Under the pieces are notes generated by a model that was not told the DNA's origin, did not search any database, and saw only the letters and a program-made list of their open reading frames with translations. Shown here one piece after another: positions 26,154 through 34,256 of a stretch of DNA of 64,000 nucleotides. Positions within the stretch are counted from its first letter, which is position 1. Each line of letters begins with the position of its first letter. Both the position numbers and the translations under genes were made by a program. The stretch is from Candidatus Hydrogenedentota bacterium (GTDB taxonomy: Bacteria; Hydrogenedentota; Hydrogenedentia; Hydrogenedentales; JAGMZX01), in the NCBI GenBank assembly GCA_029556545.1, contig JAKQEQ010000037.1, forward strand, positions 19,602-83,601, read 5' to 3'.

Positions 26154-27878
26154 ATGAAAATCAACAGATCGAAGATCGCGAGGGCGCGCGGCATGAGTGC
26201 AACGTGCTGGTGTGCGATCATGGGCATATCGGTCGCGCGCGTGGCCGTCGCCGGGCCACCTGAGCGGCTTTTCCCGCCGTGTTCGCCCGTTGCGGCTTCC
26301 GTGGACGTAGTCGATTTCCGGGATGCGCCGCCGTCGCGGCGGTTGGCGGCAACCACGCTTCAGGGTCTGGTCAATGGGGGCGCGGAGGCGCGCGTGTACC
26401 TGCTGCTGCTGCCCACGGATGCGTTCTGGCTGGACCGCATGGTGGAGAAGGGCCAGATTCGCCAAGTGCGCCGGTTGGCGCCGGAGGCGTTCTTCGCAGA
26501 ATACGCGCCGCTGGTGCAGCGGGTTTACGCTTACGACGGGGCCCTGCCGGCGACAATCAATGTCGCCACGATGCTGGCCGCGCTCGAAAACGGGGTCGTG
26601 GCCGATCCGGGGGACGCGGGGGCGCTGATGCCGGGCAAGCCGATCGAGCACCTCAGTGGCCGCTGGGCGGATGCGGCCTCCACTTATGAATGGGCCTTCA
26701 TTGAACTGTGGCCGCGGCTGCGCCATGACGTCCTGGCCTGTTACCACCCGAGCGCGAAGATGACGGGGCTCCGGGATTACCTGGTCCGGCAGCGGGTCTT
26801 CACGTTCTGGGTTTCGGCGCCGGGTGATGAGGGCGCGCCGAATCCGGGGCACGCACGGGAGCGCGCGCTGGCGGAGCGCGTGCTGGCGGCGGCGCCGCCT
26901 AATACGGCAATACTCGGATTCTGGTACAGTGGTATTGACTCGGGGATCGGCGAATACGACGGGGTGGGGTTGGCGGGGGAATACGGCAAGATCACGGTGG
27001 TCTCCGACTGGAGCACGAACCTCAGTTTTCTGGGCGGCGTATCCGTGGATTTCGCGCCCATCGCGAAGGCGCAACAGGCGCGCCAGGACATTCAAGAGCC
27101 CGCGTTCGACCCGGAGAAAGTCTACATCGGGTTCAACGTCGTCGAGTCGGGCGACGCCCCCTGCTACCTGCAAACGCGGCAGACGGCGGTGTGGGCCGAT
27201 CCTGACCGGGGGCGGATCCCCATCGGCTGGGGCATGGGCTTGGGGGCGCTCGAATTGATGCCGCCCGTGGCCGCCCATTTCCTGGAGACGGCCACGCCGA
27301 ACGATCATTGGTTCGCGGCGATCTCGGGGGCGGGATATGTCCACCCGTATCGGCGTTTCATGAGCCGCGTCGCAGACCCCGGGGCGGGCTGGTCGGCGTA
27401 TCTGCGCTTGACCGAGACCCTGATGGGGCGGGCGGGCTTCGCGGAACTGGGGCTTTACACCGACGCCTGGAAGCCGTATGAGCGGGGCGTGATGGACCCG
27501 GTCACGCTTCGGTTCGCGGAGGGCGTGCCGTCCGCCGCGCTGCTGCTGCTGGGCATGGGCCGGGACGAAGGGGTCACGGCGGCGAACGGGGTTTACACGA
27601 TTGGCGAACGCGGCGTGACGGCGGCGCACATCCTGACGCGCTGGCCCACGGACTACGCCGCGCTGGACCGGGAGACGCGCGTTGCGCGGCTGCTTGGCGA
27701 AATTCGGGAGCAGACGCCGCCCGCGCGCCCGGCCTTCATGCAGGTAATGGCGCTGAGTTGGGCCTATGGTCCGGGCGAGATCGCCGAGGTCGCCGAGGCG
27801 CTCGGGCCGGAATATGAGGCGGTGTCCCTGCCGCAGTTCCGCCGCCTGTGGCGCGCGGCTGCCAGTGTTGGCCGCTGA
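26154..27878 (+). CDS. Secreted GxGYxYP-family protein
   Basis: This 574-aa protein carries a basic N-terminus and a hydrophobic stretch (ATCWCAIMGISVARVAVAG) consistent with export. In the C-terminal half, ISGAGYVHPYR matches the GxGYxYP signature (PF14323), with His replacing the second Tyr. Families with this motif are predicted carbohydrate-active proteins often next to glycoside hydrolases. The N-terminal region resembles the matching GxGYxYP_N domain (SRRLAATTLQGLVN). The gene lies 14 bp after the DUF4838 gene on the same strand, supporting a shared role in glycan processing. The catalytic residue is not identifiable. Confidence 0.75.
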   Translation: MKINRSKIARARGMSATCWCAIMGISVARVAVAGPPERLFPPCSPVAASVDVVDFRDAPPSRRLAATTLQGLVNGGAEARVYLLLLPTDAFWLDRMVEKGQIRQVRRLAPEAFFAEYAPLVQRVYAYDGALPATINVATMLAALENGVVADPGDAGALMPGKPIEHLSGRWADAASTYEWAFIELWPRLRHDVLACYHPSAKMTGLRDYLVRQRVFTFWVSAPGDEGAPNPGHARERALAERVLAAAPPNTAILGFWYSGIDSGIGEYDGVGLAGEYGKITVVSDWSTNLSFLGGVSVDFAPIAKAQQARQDIQEPAFDPEKVYIGFNVVESGDAPCYLQTRQTAVWADPDRGRIPIGWGMGLGALELMPPVAAHFLETATPNDHWFAAISGAGYVHPYRRFMSRVADPGAGWSAYLRLTETLMGRAGFAELGLYTDAWKPYERGVMDPVTLRFAEGVPSAALLLLGMGRDEGVTAANGVYTIGERGVTAAHILTRWPTDYAALDRETRVARLLGEIREQTPPARPAFMQVMALSWAYGPGEIAEVAEALGPEYEAVSLPQFRRLWRAAASVGR

Positions 27879-27937
27879 CGCGCGGCCAGGGCTTGCGTGA
27901 GCTTCGAATATCGACGCATTGCCGGAGCGGGGTTGGG

Positions 27938-29023
27938 TCAGCGTTCCGCTTCGAGCGCGCGCCGCTGCACGCTGATGTCGCGCCGGAACCGCGCGACGGC
28001 GCGGTTGTGTTCGTCGAGGGTGCTGCTGAAGGTGTGGGTGCGTCCGTCGGCATTCGAGACGAAGTAGCGGTAGCTGACGTTGGCGGGCTGCAACGCGGCG
28101 CGGAGGCTGGCGCCGCCGGGATTGGCGATGGGACCGGGCGGCAGTCCCGCGTAGCGGTAGGTGTTGTAAGGCGAGTCCGCCTGCTTGTCCGCTTCGAGCA
28201 AGCGTTGGCCGTACTTCCCGAGGGCGTATTGCAGCGTCGCGTCGATTTGGAGCGGCATCCCGGCGTCGATCCGGTTATAGATGACCGCCGCGATGAGGGG
28301 GCGTTCCTCGTCTATCTTGGCTTCCTCCTCGACGAGCGAGGCGACCGTGACCACCGTGAGCGGGTTGACGGCGGGCACATCGCGCGCGAGCCGGACGTAT
28401 TCCGCCTGAAACTGGCGGAACATGCGCTCGACCAGGTCGCGGGCCGTCGGCTCCCGGTCGAAGAAATACGTGTTGGGCATGAGGAACCCTTCGAGGGACT
28501 CGACCTTGAGGCCGAGTTCCGCGATGAGATCGGGGTCGCGCGCCGCTTCGAGAAACGCATCGGGGTCCTCGAAGAGGGCGGCGGTCTGCGCGAGGGACAG
28601 TCCCTCCGGTATGGTGACGCGGAACCGGTCCACGTCGATGGGGCGGAGCGGGCCTTCATAGAGCGCGTGCAGCAGTTGCAGGGCGCTGAGGCCGTGGGGG
28701 AGTTCGTAGACGCCGTGACGGATGGGCGTGTTCGCCCCGTCGTACTTGAGGGCGATGCGGAAGAAGAATTCGTGGTCGATGAGCCCGGCGTCGGCAAGCA
28801 ATTCGCCGACTTTCTGCGCCGGCACGCCTTCCGGCACGATGAACGTGACGGGCGGCCCCGCCACGCCGGGCTGGAGCGCGTGTTCGTAAATGAGCAACGC
28901 GACAAAGCCGACGGCGATCCCGAGCAGGCCCACCACCACCCAGGCAAGCAATACGGCGCGCACCAGCCACAGCGAAAACCGTGACCGCCTGCGCGGCGCC
29001 TGCGCATCCTTTGCGTTCGTCAC
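27938..29023 (-). CDS. mltG: Endolytic peptidoglycan transglycosylase MltG (YceG-like)
   Basis: This inner-membrane lytic transglycosylase cleaves nascent glycan strands and sets their length. The 361-aa protein has one N-terminal transmembrane helix (LVRAVLLAWVVVGLLGIAVG), then a LysM-like/YceG region, and the catalytic stretch TVASLVEEEAKIDEERPLIA with the essential Glu. The downstream YNRIDAGMPLQIDATLQYAL and YNTYRYAGLPPGPIANPG blocks are hallmarks of the family. I choose GTG at 29023 because it follows GGAAGAA and the upstream in-frame sequence merely translates a 9-bp repeat array. It sits 50 bp after ruvX, a common ruvX-mltG pairing. Confidence 0.92.
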   Translation of the reverse strand: MTNAKDAQAPRRRSRFSLWLVRAVLLAWVVVGLLGIAVGFVALLIYEHALQPGVAGPPVTFIVPEGVPAQKVGELLADAGLIDHEFFFRIALKYDGANTPIRHGVYELPHGLSALQLLHALYEGPLRPIDVDRFRVTIPEGLSLAQTAALFEDPDAFLEAARDPDLIAELGLKVESLEGFLMPNTYFFDREPTARDLVERMFRQFQAEYVRLARDVPAVNPLTVVTVASLVEEEAKIDEERPLIAAVIYNRIDAGMPLQIDATLQYALGKYGQRLLEADKQADSPYNTYRYAGLPPGPIANPGGASLRAALQPANVSYRYFVSNADGRTHTFSSTLDEHNRAVARFRRDISVQRRALEAER

Positions 29024-29026
29024 TTC

Positions 29027-29070
29027 TTCCGCGTCCTCCGCGTCCTCCGCGTGTCGCGCGCGTTTCGCGT
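29027..29070 (-). repeat. 9-bp tandem repeat between ruvX and mltG
   Basis: On the minus strand there are about three units near ACGCGGAGG followed by diverged units. They fill the 50-bp gap between ruvX and mltG and have the same 9-bp period as the other arrays in the window. Confidence 0.7.
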
Positions 29071-29073
29071 CGC

Positions 29074-29529
29074 CTACGTTTCTTCCGCCCTCTTCGCGGC
29101 CGCAAGGCGGTCCAGGAACGAGCGCAGAATCTCGGCGGCCGCGACTTGATCGATCACCTTGCGGCGTTTGCGGCCGCGGACCTCCGCCATGCGCAGGGAG
29201 CGCTCCGCCCCGGCCGTGGTGAACCGCTCGTCCACGGTCTCGACCGGTATATCCAGCGCCGCGCGCAGTTGTTCCACGAAGGCGAGCACCTTTTCCGCCT
29301 GCGGGCCGGGTTTGCCCTCGCGGTCGTAGGGCACGCCCACGACGACGCAGACGGCCTCCGTCTCGGCGACGGCGCGACGTACCGCCTCGATATTGGCCGC
29401 CGGGGCGGCCATGGCGATGGTGTCGCGCGGCGACGCGATCATGCGCATGGGGTCGCTGACCGCGACGCCCGTGCGCACTTCGCCCACGTCCAACGCGAGG
29501 ACGCGGCCCATTTCCGGCAGAGAGATCAT
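29074..29529 (-). CDS. ruvX: Putative pre-16S rRNA nuclease / Holliday junction resolvase RuvX (YqgF)
   Basis: This RNase H-fold nuclease of 151 aa is thought to finish 16S rRNA 5' processing and was earlier named a Holliday junction resolvase. The first strand contains ALDVGEVRTGVAVSD with the catalytic Asp. VVVGVPYDREGKPGPQA and the PVETVDERFTTAGAERSL block with a second acidic pair follow; IDQVAAAEIL carries the last Asp. Length and motif order are standard. ATG at 29529 is one option; the Met just before GRVLALD (29511) is also plausible. It heads a two-gene minus-strand unit with mltG. Confidence 0.93.
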   Translation of the reverse strand: MISLPEMGRVLALDVGEVRTGVAVSDPMRMIASPRDTIAMAAPAANIEAVRRAVAETEAVCVVVGVPYDREGKPGPQAEKVLAFVEQLRAALDIPVETVDERFTTAGAERSLRMAEVRGRKRRKVIDQVAAAEILRSFLDRLAAAKRAEET

Positions 29530-29604
29530 GGTGTGATTCCGTTTCGTCTCGTGGTCGGGCGCTTACTATACCATCCGCGTCGGTCGGGGGCATCTCACGG
29601 GCCA

Positions 29605-29716
29605 GCGCGGCATTTTTGCCGCGACCAGAATCTTGCGTCGGCGAGTGCAGTAAGTGACACACCTGGGCCGAAAGGACCAAAAGGACCAAGAGGACCAAAA
29701 GGACGGAAAGAAGGAC
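29605..29716 (+). repeat. Composite dispersed element, copy 1 (hairpin + leader + 9-bp array)
   Basis: It comprises a GCGGC/GCCGC hairpin, a conserved core with CGGCGAGTGCAG and AGTGACACA, then four 9-bp units near AAAGGACCA. The same order is found at 44707-44820. It fills the gap upstream of ruvX. Confidence 0.8.
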
Positions 29717-29734
29717 TTGGTTCGGGCACACGCT

Positions 29735-29800
29735 TTGCAGGCTTTGCGTCTTGGCGTGAGGGTTCTTCTCTTGCGTCACGCAAGGACACCAAGGTCGCAA
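29735..29800 (+). repeat. Diverged 9-bp repeat array
   Basis: Units such as CACGCAAGG and ACACCAAGG follow each other at 9-bp spacing, beside the composite element and downstream of the amidotransferase gene. Confidence 0.55.
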
Positions 29801-29837
29801 AGAATGCCCCTCCGCGTGGGAATGGGCGAGGGTTCAT

Positions 29838-30698
29838 CTACCGCGGCTGATCTCCCGACGGCGACTCCGCGTGCGCCCGATCCCGTCGTGCGCGGCGCAC
29901 CTCGTCCATGAAGCGCGCGAACAGCGCGTCGAACCGGGCGTCCTTCGCGCGCAGCCGCTCGGGGTGGAACTGGACGCCGAGCATGAACGGCGGTTCCCGG
30001 CGCTCGATGGCCTCGACGAGGCCGTCCTCGGTTCGCGCGGACACGACGAACCCGTCCGCGAGCCGCTTCACCGCTTGATGATGATACGTATTCACGACCA
30101 GCCGCGTGACGCCGAAAACCTCGTGCAGCACCGTGCCTTCCTCGATCACGATGGGATGCTCCCGCCGTTCCTTGCTCGATAACGGGAACCGGTGCGCGAC
30201 CGGCGGGTTCCCCTCGAAATGCGACGGGATGTCCTGGGTGAGCGACCCGCCGAAATGGACGTTCATCACCTGGTGCCCGCGACAAATCCCGAGCACCGGC
30301 AGCCCGCGCTCGATCGCGTAGTCAAGCGCCGTGAATTCGAGTTCGTCCAGCGCCGCATCCGTCTCCTCGAGCTTGTCATGCCGATCCTCGCCGTAGAACT
30401 TCGGGTCCACGTCGATCCCGCCCGGCAACAACACCCCGTCCAACGACGCGAGCGCCGCGTCGAGCGCCGCCCGATCAAACGACTGCGCCAACACGGCCAC
30501 CGCGCCGCCGTTCTCCTCGATGGCCGCGCGATACCGCCGCAGGTCGTCCTTGCCCTCCCGTTCGAGCCGATCGTGCTGCGCCGTCGTATACACCACGCCG
30601 ATGACCGGCGTTTCCGCCGCAGCCCACGCGAGAGCCAGACACAACGACAAGACCGCGAAGATAACGCGCTTGCACCTTGAATGCTTCCTGTCCCGCAT
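29838..30698 (-). CDS. Exported class I glutamine amidotransferase-like hydrolase (peptidase C26)
   Basis: This 286-aa protein belongs to the gamma-glutamyl-gamma-aminobutyrate hydrolase (PuuD/C26) family. The nucleophile lies in LGICRGHQ, the catalytic His-Glu pair is in GVQFHPE, and GGIDVDPKFYGE is the family's oxyanion-side motif. Unlike cytosolic PuuD, it starts with a signal-peptide-like segment (VIFAVLSLCLALAWAAAET), so it probably acts in the periplasm or is membrane-anchored. It hydrolyses gamma-glutamyl amide bonds, perhaps of peptides or peptidoglycan fragments. It lies alone on the minus strand between ruvX and a secreted protein gene. The start is supported by the signal peptide only. 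Confidence 0.85.
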   Translation of the reverse strand: MRDRKHSRCKRVIFAVLSLCLALAWAAAETPVIGVVYTTAQHDRLEREGKDDLRRYRAAIEENGGAVAVLAQSFDRAALDAALASLDGVLLPGGIDVDPKFYGEDRHDKLEETDAALDELEFTALDYAIERGLPVLGICRGHQVMNVHFGGSLTQDIPSHFEGNPPVAHRFPLSSKERREHPIVIEEGTVLHEVFGVTRLVVNTYHHQAVKRLADGFVVSARTEDGLVEAIERREPPFMLGVQFHPERLRAKDARFDALFARFMDEVRRARRDRAHAESPSGDQPR

Positions 30699-30775
30699 CG
30701 TTGCTCCTCTGTTCGCGCCCTACGCCGTGGCATAGGCGACCCGCCCATGATTCAGGGGTCGCCCTCGGAAGTCAA

Positions 30776-32314
30776 TCACGGGCGAGACGCCTGTGCAGCC
30801 GCGGGACTATTCGGCGCGATGCGCGCCTGGAGGTAGCGGAGGGTGTTGCCGACCTGGCCGAGGAGGTCGATGGTGTTGGAGGGGGCGTTTCCGGCGCGGA
30901 CGCCGGCGAGGCAGAAGGACGGTAGCGGGGCTTGGGCGGGAATGGGGATGAGGGGCGGGTTCTCGACGGGGGGATGGACCTGGAGGAGCTTGTTGCCGGG
31001 GTCGGGTCCGGTGACGTAGAGGACGGCGTAGAGAGTGCCATCGGCGGCGACGTGGAGCCGGGCGCAGCCGGGTTGGGTGTTTTCGTCGCCGGGGTAGAGG
31101 AGGCGGCGCGCGATGACCGCGCCGGCGTCGGCGGCCGCGGCAGCCGCTTCGTCGGACTTATCGGACAGATCGGACTGATCGGACGGATCGGACGGATCGG
31201 ACCGATCGGACCGATCAGACCGATCAGACCTATCGGGCTTATCGGTTTTGTCGCAGTTGTCCATGTCGTCCGTAGCGGGGCCCTCGGGCGCCGGGCCGCC
31301 GCTCACGATGGCGAGGCGCAGCGAGGCGATGATGGACTTTCCGGGGAAGAACTTGTCGCGCAGGAGGGCGGAGGCCACTTCGCGCTCGGTGTAGAGGATG
31401 TAGGCGTCGCCGTCGGGGCTGATCCAGAGGTCCTGGTTCGAGATGTGGCCGCCGGTGGCGTCGACGTTGGCGATGTCGAGGGGCGCGGCGAAGGCCGACT
31501 TGGCGATGTCGTGCGTTCGGGTGTAGTAGAGGATGCGGAAGACGTAGTCCCACGCGCTTTGGGTCTGATCGAACTTGTAGGTCCGCCACTCGGGGATCGG
31601 CTCGACGATGTCGCCGATGGCCAGGACGTGAACGGCGTTCCCGCGCAGCGCGACCTGGGGGTAGCAGGCGCGAATCGGGAAGCTGACGGACGCCGTGCCG
31701 ACGGTCTCCCCGTCGGCGGTCATGAGGCAGGCGTTCTGCTCGCTGGTGTTCGCGTCGATGTTGAGCAGGACCACTTTGCCCGCGGGCGGGTCCGCCGCGA
31801 AGCCGCGGTAGCTGTGGTCGGTGAAGGTGTGTTGTTTGGCCCAGGCGGGTGAGAGCTTGGCGCGCGCGACCTCGCCGTCCGTGAACGTGAAACGGAGCAC
31901 GTGAGGCTCGCAGTTGCCGTACTTCGTGCCGGGGGGCTGGGTCGAGTCGTTCACGGACAGGAAAAGCGTGTCGCCGATGACGGCGAGCGGGCACGGCTCG
32001 CGTTGGACGAAGCGGTCGGCCTCGGCGACGGCCACCCAGCCCGCGTCACGGCGTTCGAGGAGGCGCCAGCGGGTGTTGCTGAGCGGCGGGACGCCTTCGC
32101 CGGTCTCCATCTGGCAGACGAAGACGCGGTCGTCGGCGCGGGCGATCTCGGTGCTGCCGTAGGCCCACATGGGCCCGGACCCGTTGTCGGGGCTCACGAA
32201 GGCGTAGACTTCTTCTTCGGCGAGCACCTGGACCTCGACGGCACCGGCGACGCACGTCAGGCAGGTGAGGAACACGAGGAGCAGTAGTCCGCGCTTGTTC
32301 GTGGAGTCTTGCAT
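30776..32314 (-). CDS. Secreted hypothetical protein with Ser-Asp-Arg low-complexity insert
   Basis: I do not recognise the family of this 512-aa protein. It has a clear signal peptide (GLLLLVFLTCLTCVAG). The body is rich in beta strands and motifs such as ISPDGDAYILYT and HVAADGTLYAVLYV, suggesting a beta-propeller or neuraminidase-like repeat fold. Residues about 355-390 are a low-complexity DRSDRSDRSD-type insert encoded by an in-frame 9-bp tandem array. The insert lies between two predicted propeller strands, so it probably forms an exposed loop. The gene stands apart from its neighbours. Its function is unknown. Confidence 0.7.
   Translation of the reverse strand: MQDSTNKRGLLLLVFLTCLTCVAGAVEVQVLAEEEVYAFVSPDNGSGPMWAYGSTEIARADDRVFVCQMETGEGVPPLSNTRWRLLERRDAGWVAVAEADRFVQREPCPLAVIGDTLFLSVNDSTQPPGTKYGNCEPHVLRFTFTDGEVARAKLSPAWAKQHTFTDHSYRGFAADPPAGKVVLLNIDANTSEQNACLMTADGETVGTASVSFPIRACYPQVALRGNAVHVLAIGDIVEPIPEWRTYKFDQTQSAWDYVFRILYYTRTHDIAKSAFAAPLDIANVDATGGHISNQDLWISPDGDAYILYTEREVASALLRDKFFPGKSIIASLRLAIVSGGPAPEGPATDDMDNCDKTDKPDRSDRSDRSDRSDPSDPSDQSDLSDKSDEAAAAAADAGAVIARRLLYPGDENTQPGCARLHVAADGTLYAVLYVTGPDPGNKLLQVHPPVENPPLIPIPAQAPLPSFCLAGVRAGNAPSNTIDLLGQVGNTLRYLQARIAPNSPAAAQASRP
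31152..31245 (+). repeat. Intragenic 9-bp tandem array
   Basis: About ten 9-bp units of the form ATCGGACNG lie inside the secreted protein gene. Because 9 is a multiple of three, the array keeps the frame and encodes Asp-Arg-Ser-type triplets on the minus strand. Confidence 0.9.
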
Positions 32315-32348
32315 GATTTTTCAGCCTCTTCTGACGTCTGGTTAGGTG

Positions 32349-34010
32349 CTATTCTTGTGTTTCTGGGTTCCCGCTTTCGCGGGAATGACGGATAGGAGCG
32401 CCGCTTTCCTCGGGTATGTACCGGCCCGGCGCGAGGATGCCGGCGGGATCGAGGGCGCGCTTGAGGTCGCGGAGCAGGTCTTGGAAGGTATCGTCGTCGC
32501 GCCAGAGTCGGGCCATGCCGTGGACGGCCACCCGGTAAGGGGGATAGCCCGCGTCGAGGAGGGCGTCCATGACGGCGTGGTAGCAGCGGGCGGCGGCGGC
32601 GCATTCTTCAGAGAGCGTCTTGTCGAAGGAGATGTTGAAGATGCCGATCATGGCGCGCTCGTTGATGAAGGTGAAGGTGGCGAGCAGGTCGAAGCCGGCC
32701 TCGTGGAAGCGCGGCGCGACGATATCGAGGACGGCGCGGGCGTCTTCGCCTGTGGCGGGGACGACGGGGGATATCCAAAGCAGGCCGCAGGCTGCGGCGA
32801 GGGGATCGTCCCATTGCGCAGGGGCTTTCCGCAGCCGCCAGGCGAGGGCCTGCAACGGGAAGTCCGTGGGGATGCCCTTCAGGAGGCCGTAGTTTGGGCG
32901 GAGGGCTTCGAGTTGCCGCCGCAAGCGCGCGCCGAGCCCGAATCGCCCGAGCGCGCCCGCGACCCAATTGCCCAGGGCAAGGCGGGCGTCGTCGACGAAG
33001 ACGACGCGGCCGAGGCCGCGCATGGCGCGCTTGAGCATGCGGCGCGCGCCGCGCACCTGATCGCGCGTCCCGGTCAGACTGCCGGACACGTTCCATGCGC
33101 CGACGCCCCAGCGCGCCCGGAGCGCCGCGCGCACGGGATCGGGCAGGGGCGTGCGCCCGTCTGCGGCCTCCCAGGGATATTGCTGCTGGCTGCTGACAAT
33201 GCGGAGGTCGTTGCCGACGTGTACGGCGCTGTTCAACACGCCGTCCATGCGGAGGGCGCGCAGGCGATCGATGACCGGTTCGAGGGCGGCATCGCGGTCG
33301 ACTTTGACGTAGAAGAAGGTGAATGCGCGGGGCGCGGGCTGGAGCCAGAGACCGAGTTTCGTGACGATGCCGAGGTTGGACTGCATGAACAGGCCGTCGA
33401 CCGCGGGCCCGACGCCGTAGGGGTAGACGTGGACGGTCCGCGCGTTCGCATGATGGCCGAAGCCGGTGAGGACCGCGCGCCCGTTCGGCAGGACGACCTC
33501 GATGCCGCAGGTGGTGCGCACGTGGTCGCCATAGGGGGTGTGGCCGAAGCCGCGTTCGAGCGCGTTGCCCACGATGCTCGCGTCGGGCCCCGCGCCGGTG
33601 GCGTCCATCCAATAATCGGGGGCGTGGCGCCGGAGGTGATCGAAGAGTTGTTGTTGCGTGACGCCCGGCTCGATGACGACGTAGCCGAGGCGCGTGTCCA
33701 ATTCGAGGATGCGGTTCATGCGGCCGAGATCGAGGATGACCGCGCCTTCCGTCGGGGCGCAGGCGTCGCCGTAGCCCAGGTTGCGTCCGCGCGAAATGGG
33801 ATACAACGCGACCCGGTGATCATTCGCGAGGCGGACAATCGCGGCGACCTCTTCCGTCGTCGCCGGGAAAAGGACGGCGGCGGGCCGCGTGCCCGCGGGT
33901 TGCGTCGTGCGCGCGTAGCGGTCGCGGGCGGTCGCATCGGCGCACACCGCGTCGTCCGGCAGGACCTCGCGCATGGCGCGCAGAAACGCCTCGATATCGG
34001 GCGTGCTCAT
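32349..34010 (-). CDS. FAD-binding oxidoreductase (4-cresol dehydrogenase/vanillyl-alcohol oxidase-like)
   Basis: This flavoprotein of 553 aa has the PCMH-type FAD domain: LYPISRGRNLGYGDACA, GAVILDLGRMNRI, and WMDATGAGPDASIVGNALERG. A C-terminal substrate domain follows. The closest families I know are the 4-cresol dehydrogenase flavoprotein subunit and vanillyl-alcohol oxidase, which oxidise para-substituted phenols; the substrate here is not known. ATG at 34010 (MSTPDIEAF) is preferred over the longer frame because GGAGGAGTC precedes it and the upstream sequence is not family-like. The last ~15 residues (RHSRESGNPE) are encoded by a REP palindrome, so the native C-terminus was probably at about GRYIPEE. 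Confidence 0.85.
   Translation of the reverse strand: MSTPDIEAFLRAMREVLPDDAVCADATARDRYARTTQPAGTRPAAVLFPATTEEVAAIVRLANDHRVALYPISRGRNLGYGDACAPTEGAVILDLGRMNRILELDTRLGYVVIEPGVTQQQLFDHLRRHAPDYWMDATGAGPDASIVGNALERGFGHTPYGDHVRTTCGIEVVLPNGRAVLTGFGHHANARTVHVYPYGVGPAVDGLFMQSNLGIVTKLGLWLQPAPRAFTFFYVKVDRDAALEPVIDRLRALRMDGVLNSAVHVGNDLRIVSSQQQYPWEAADGRTPLPDPVRAALRARWGVGAWNVSGSLTGTRDQVRGARRMLKRAMRGLGRVVFVDDARLALGNWVAGALGRFGLGARLRRQLEALRPNYGLLKGIPTDFPLQALAWRLRKAPAQWDDPLAAACGLLWISPVVPATGEDARAVLDIVAPRFHEAGFDLLATFTFINERAMIGIFNISFDKTLSEECAAAARCYHAVMDALLDAGYPPYRVAVHGMARLWRDDDTFQDLLRDLKRALDPAGILAPGRYIPEESGAPIRHSRESGNPETQE
32368..32385 (+). repeat. REP palindrome at 3' end of FAD oxidoreductase gene
   Basis: TTCCCGC, loop TTTC, GCGGGAA. 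Its translation, RHSRESGNP, is a well-known peptide produced when such palindromes enter coding sequence. It lies within the last codons of the gene. Confidence 0.8.
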
Positions 34011-34256
34011 GGCGGCGACTCCTCCCGCGCGAGTGTAGCATGGGCTTGCGCGGCGGCGCGAAGGAAGCAGGCGAGGCGAACCCTCCGGCGCACGTAAACT
34101 CCTTGGACAATTGGCGGTGTAACGTGCAAGAATCCCTAACGAGTAATCTGGCGTTTCGGCGCGGCGCTTCGGGGCGCGCGCGGACGTCATCGAAGTTGCG
34201 GGTTGGACGTCAGACATGACAGGCCCGTCTTGAAATCAGACACGGAACGGAGCCAC

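Noticed and set aside
31152..31245. CRISPR array
   Set aside because: Units are 9 bp without spacers and lie in frame in a gene.
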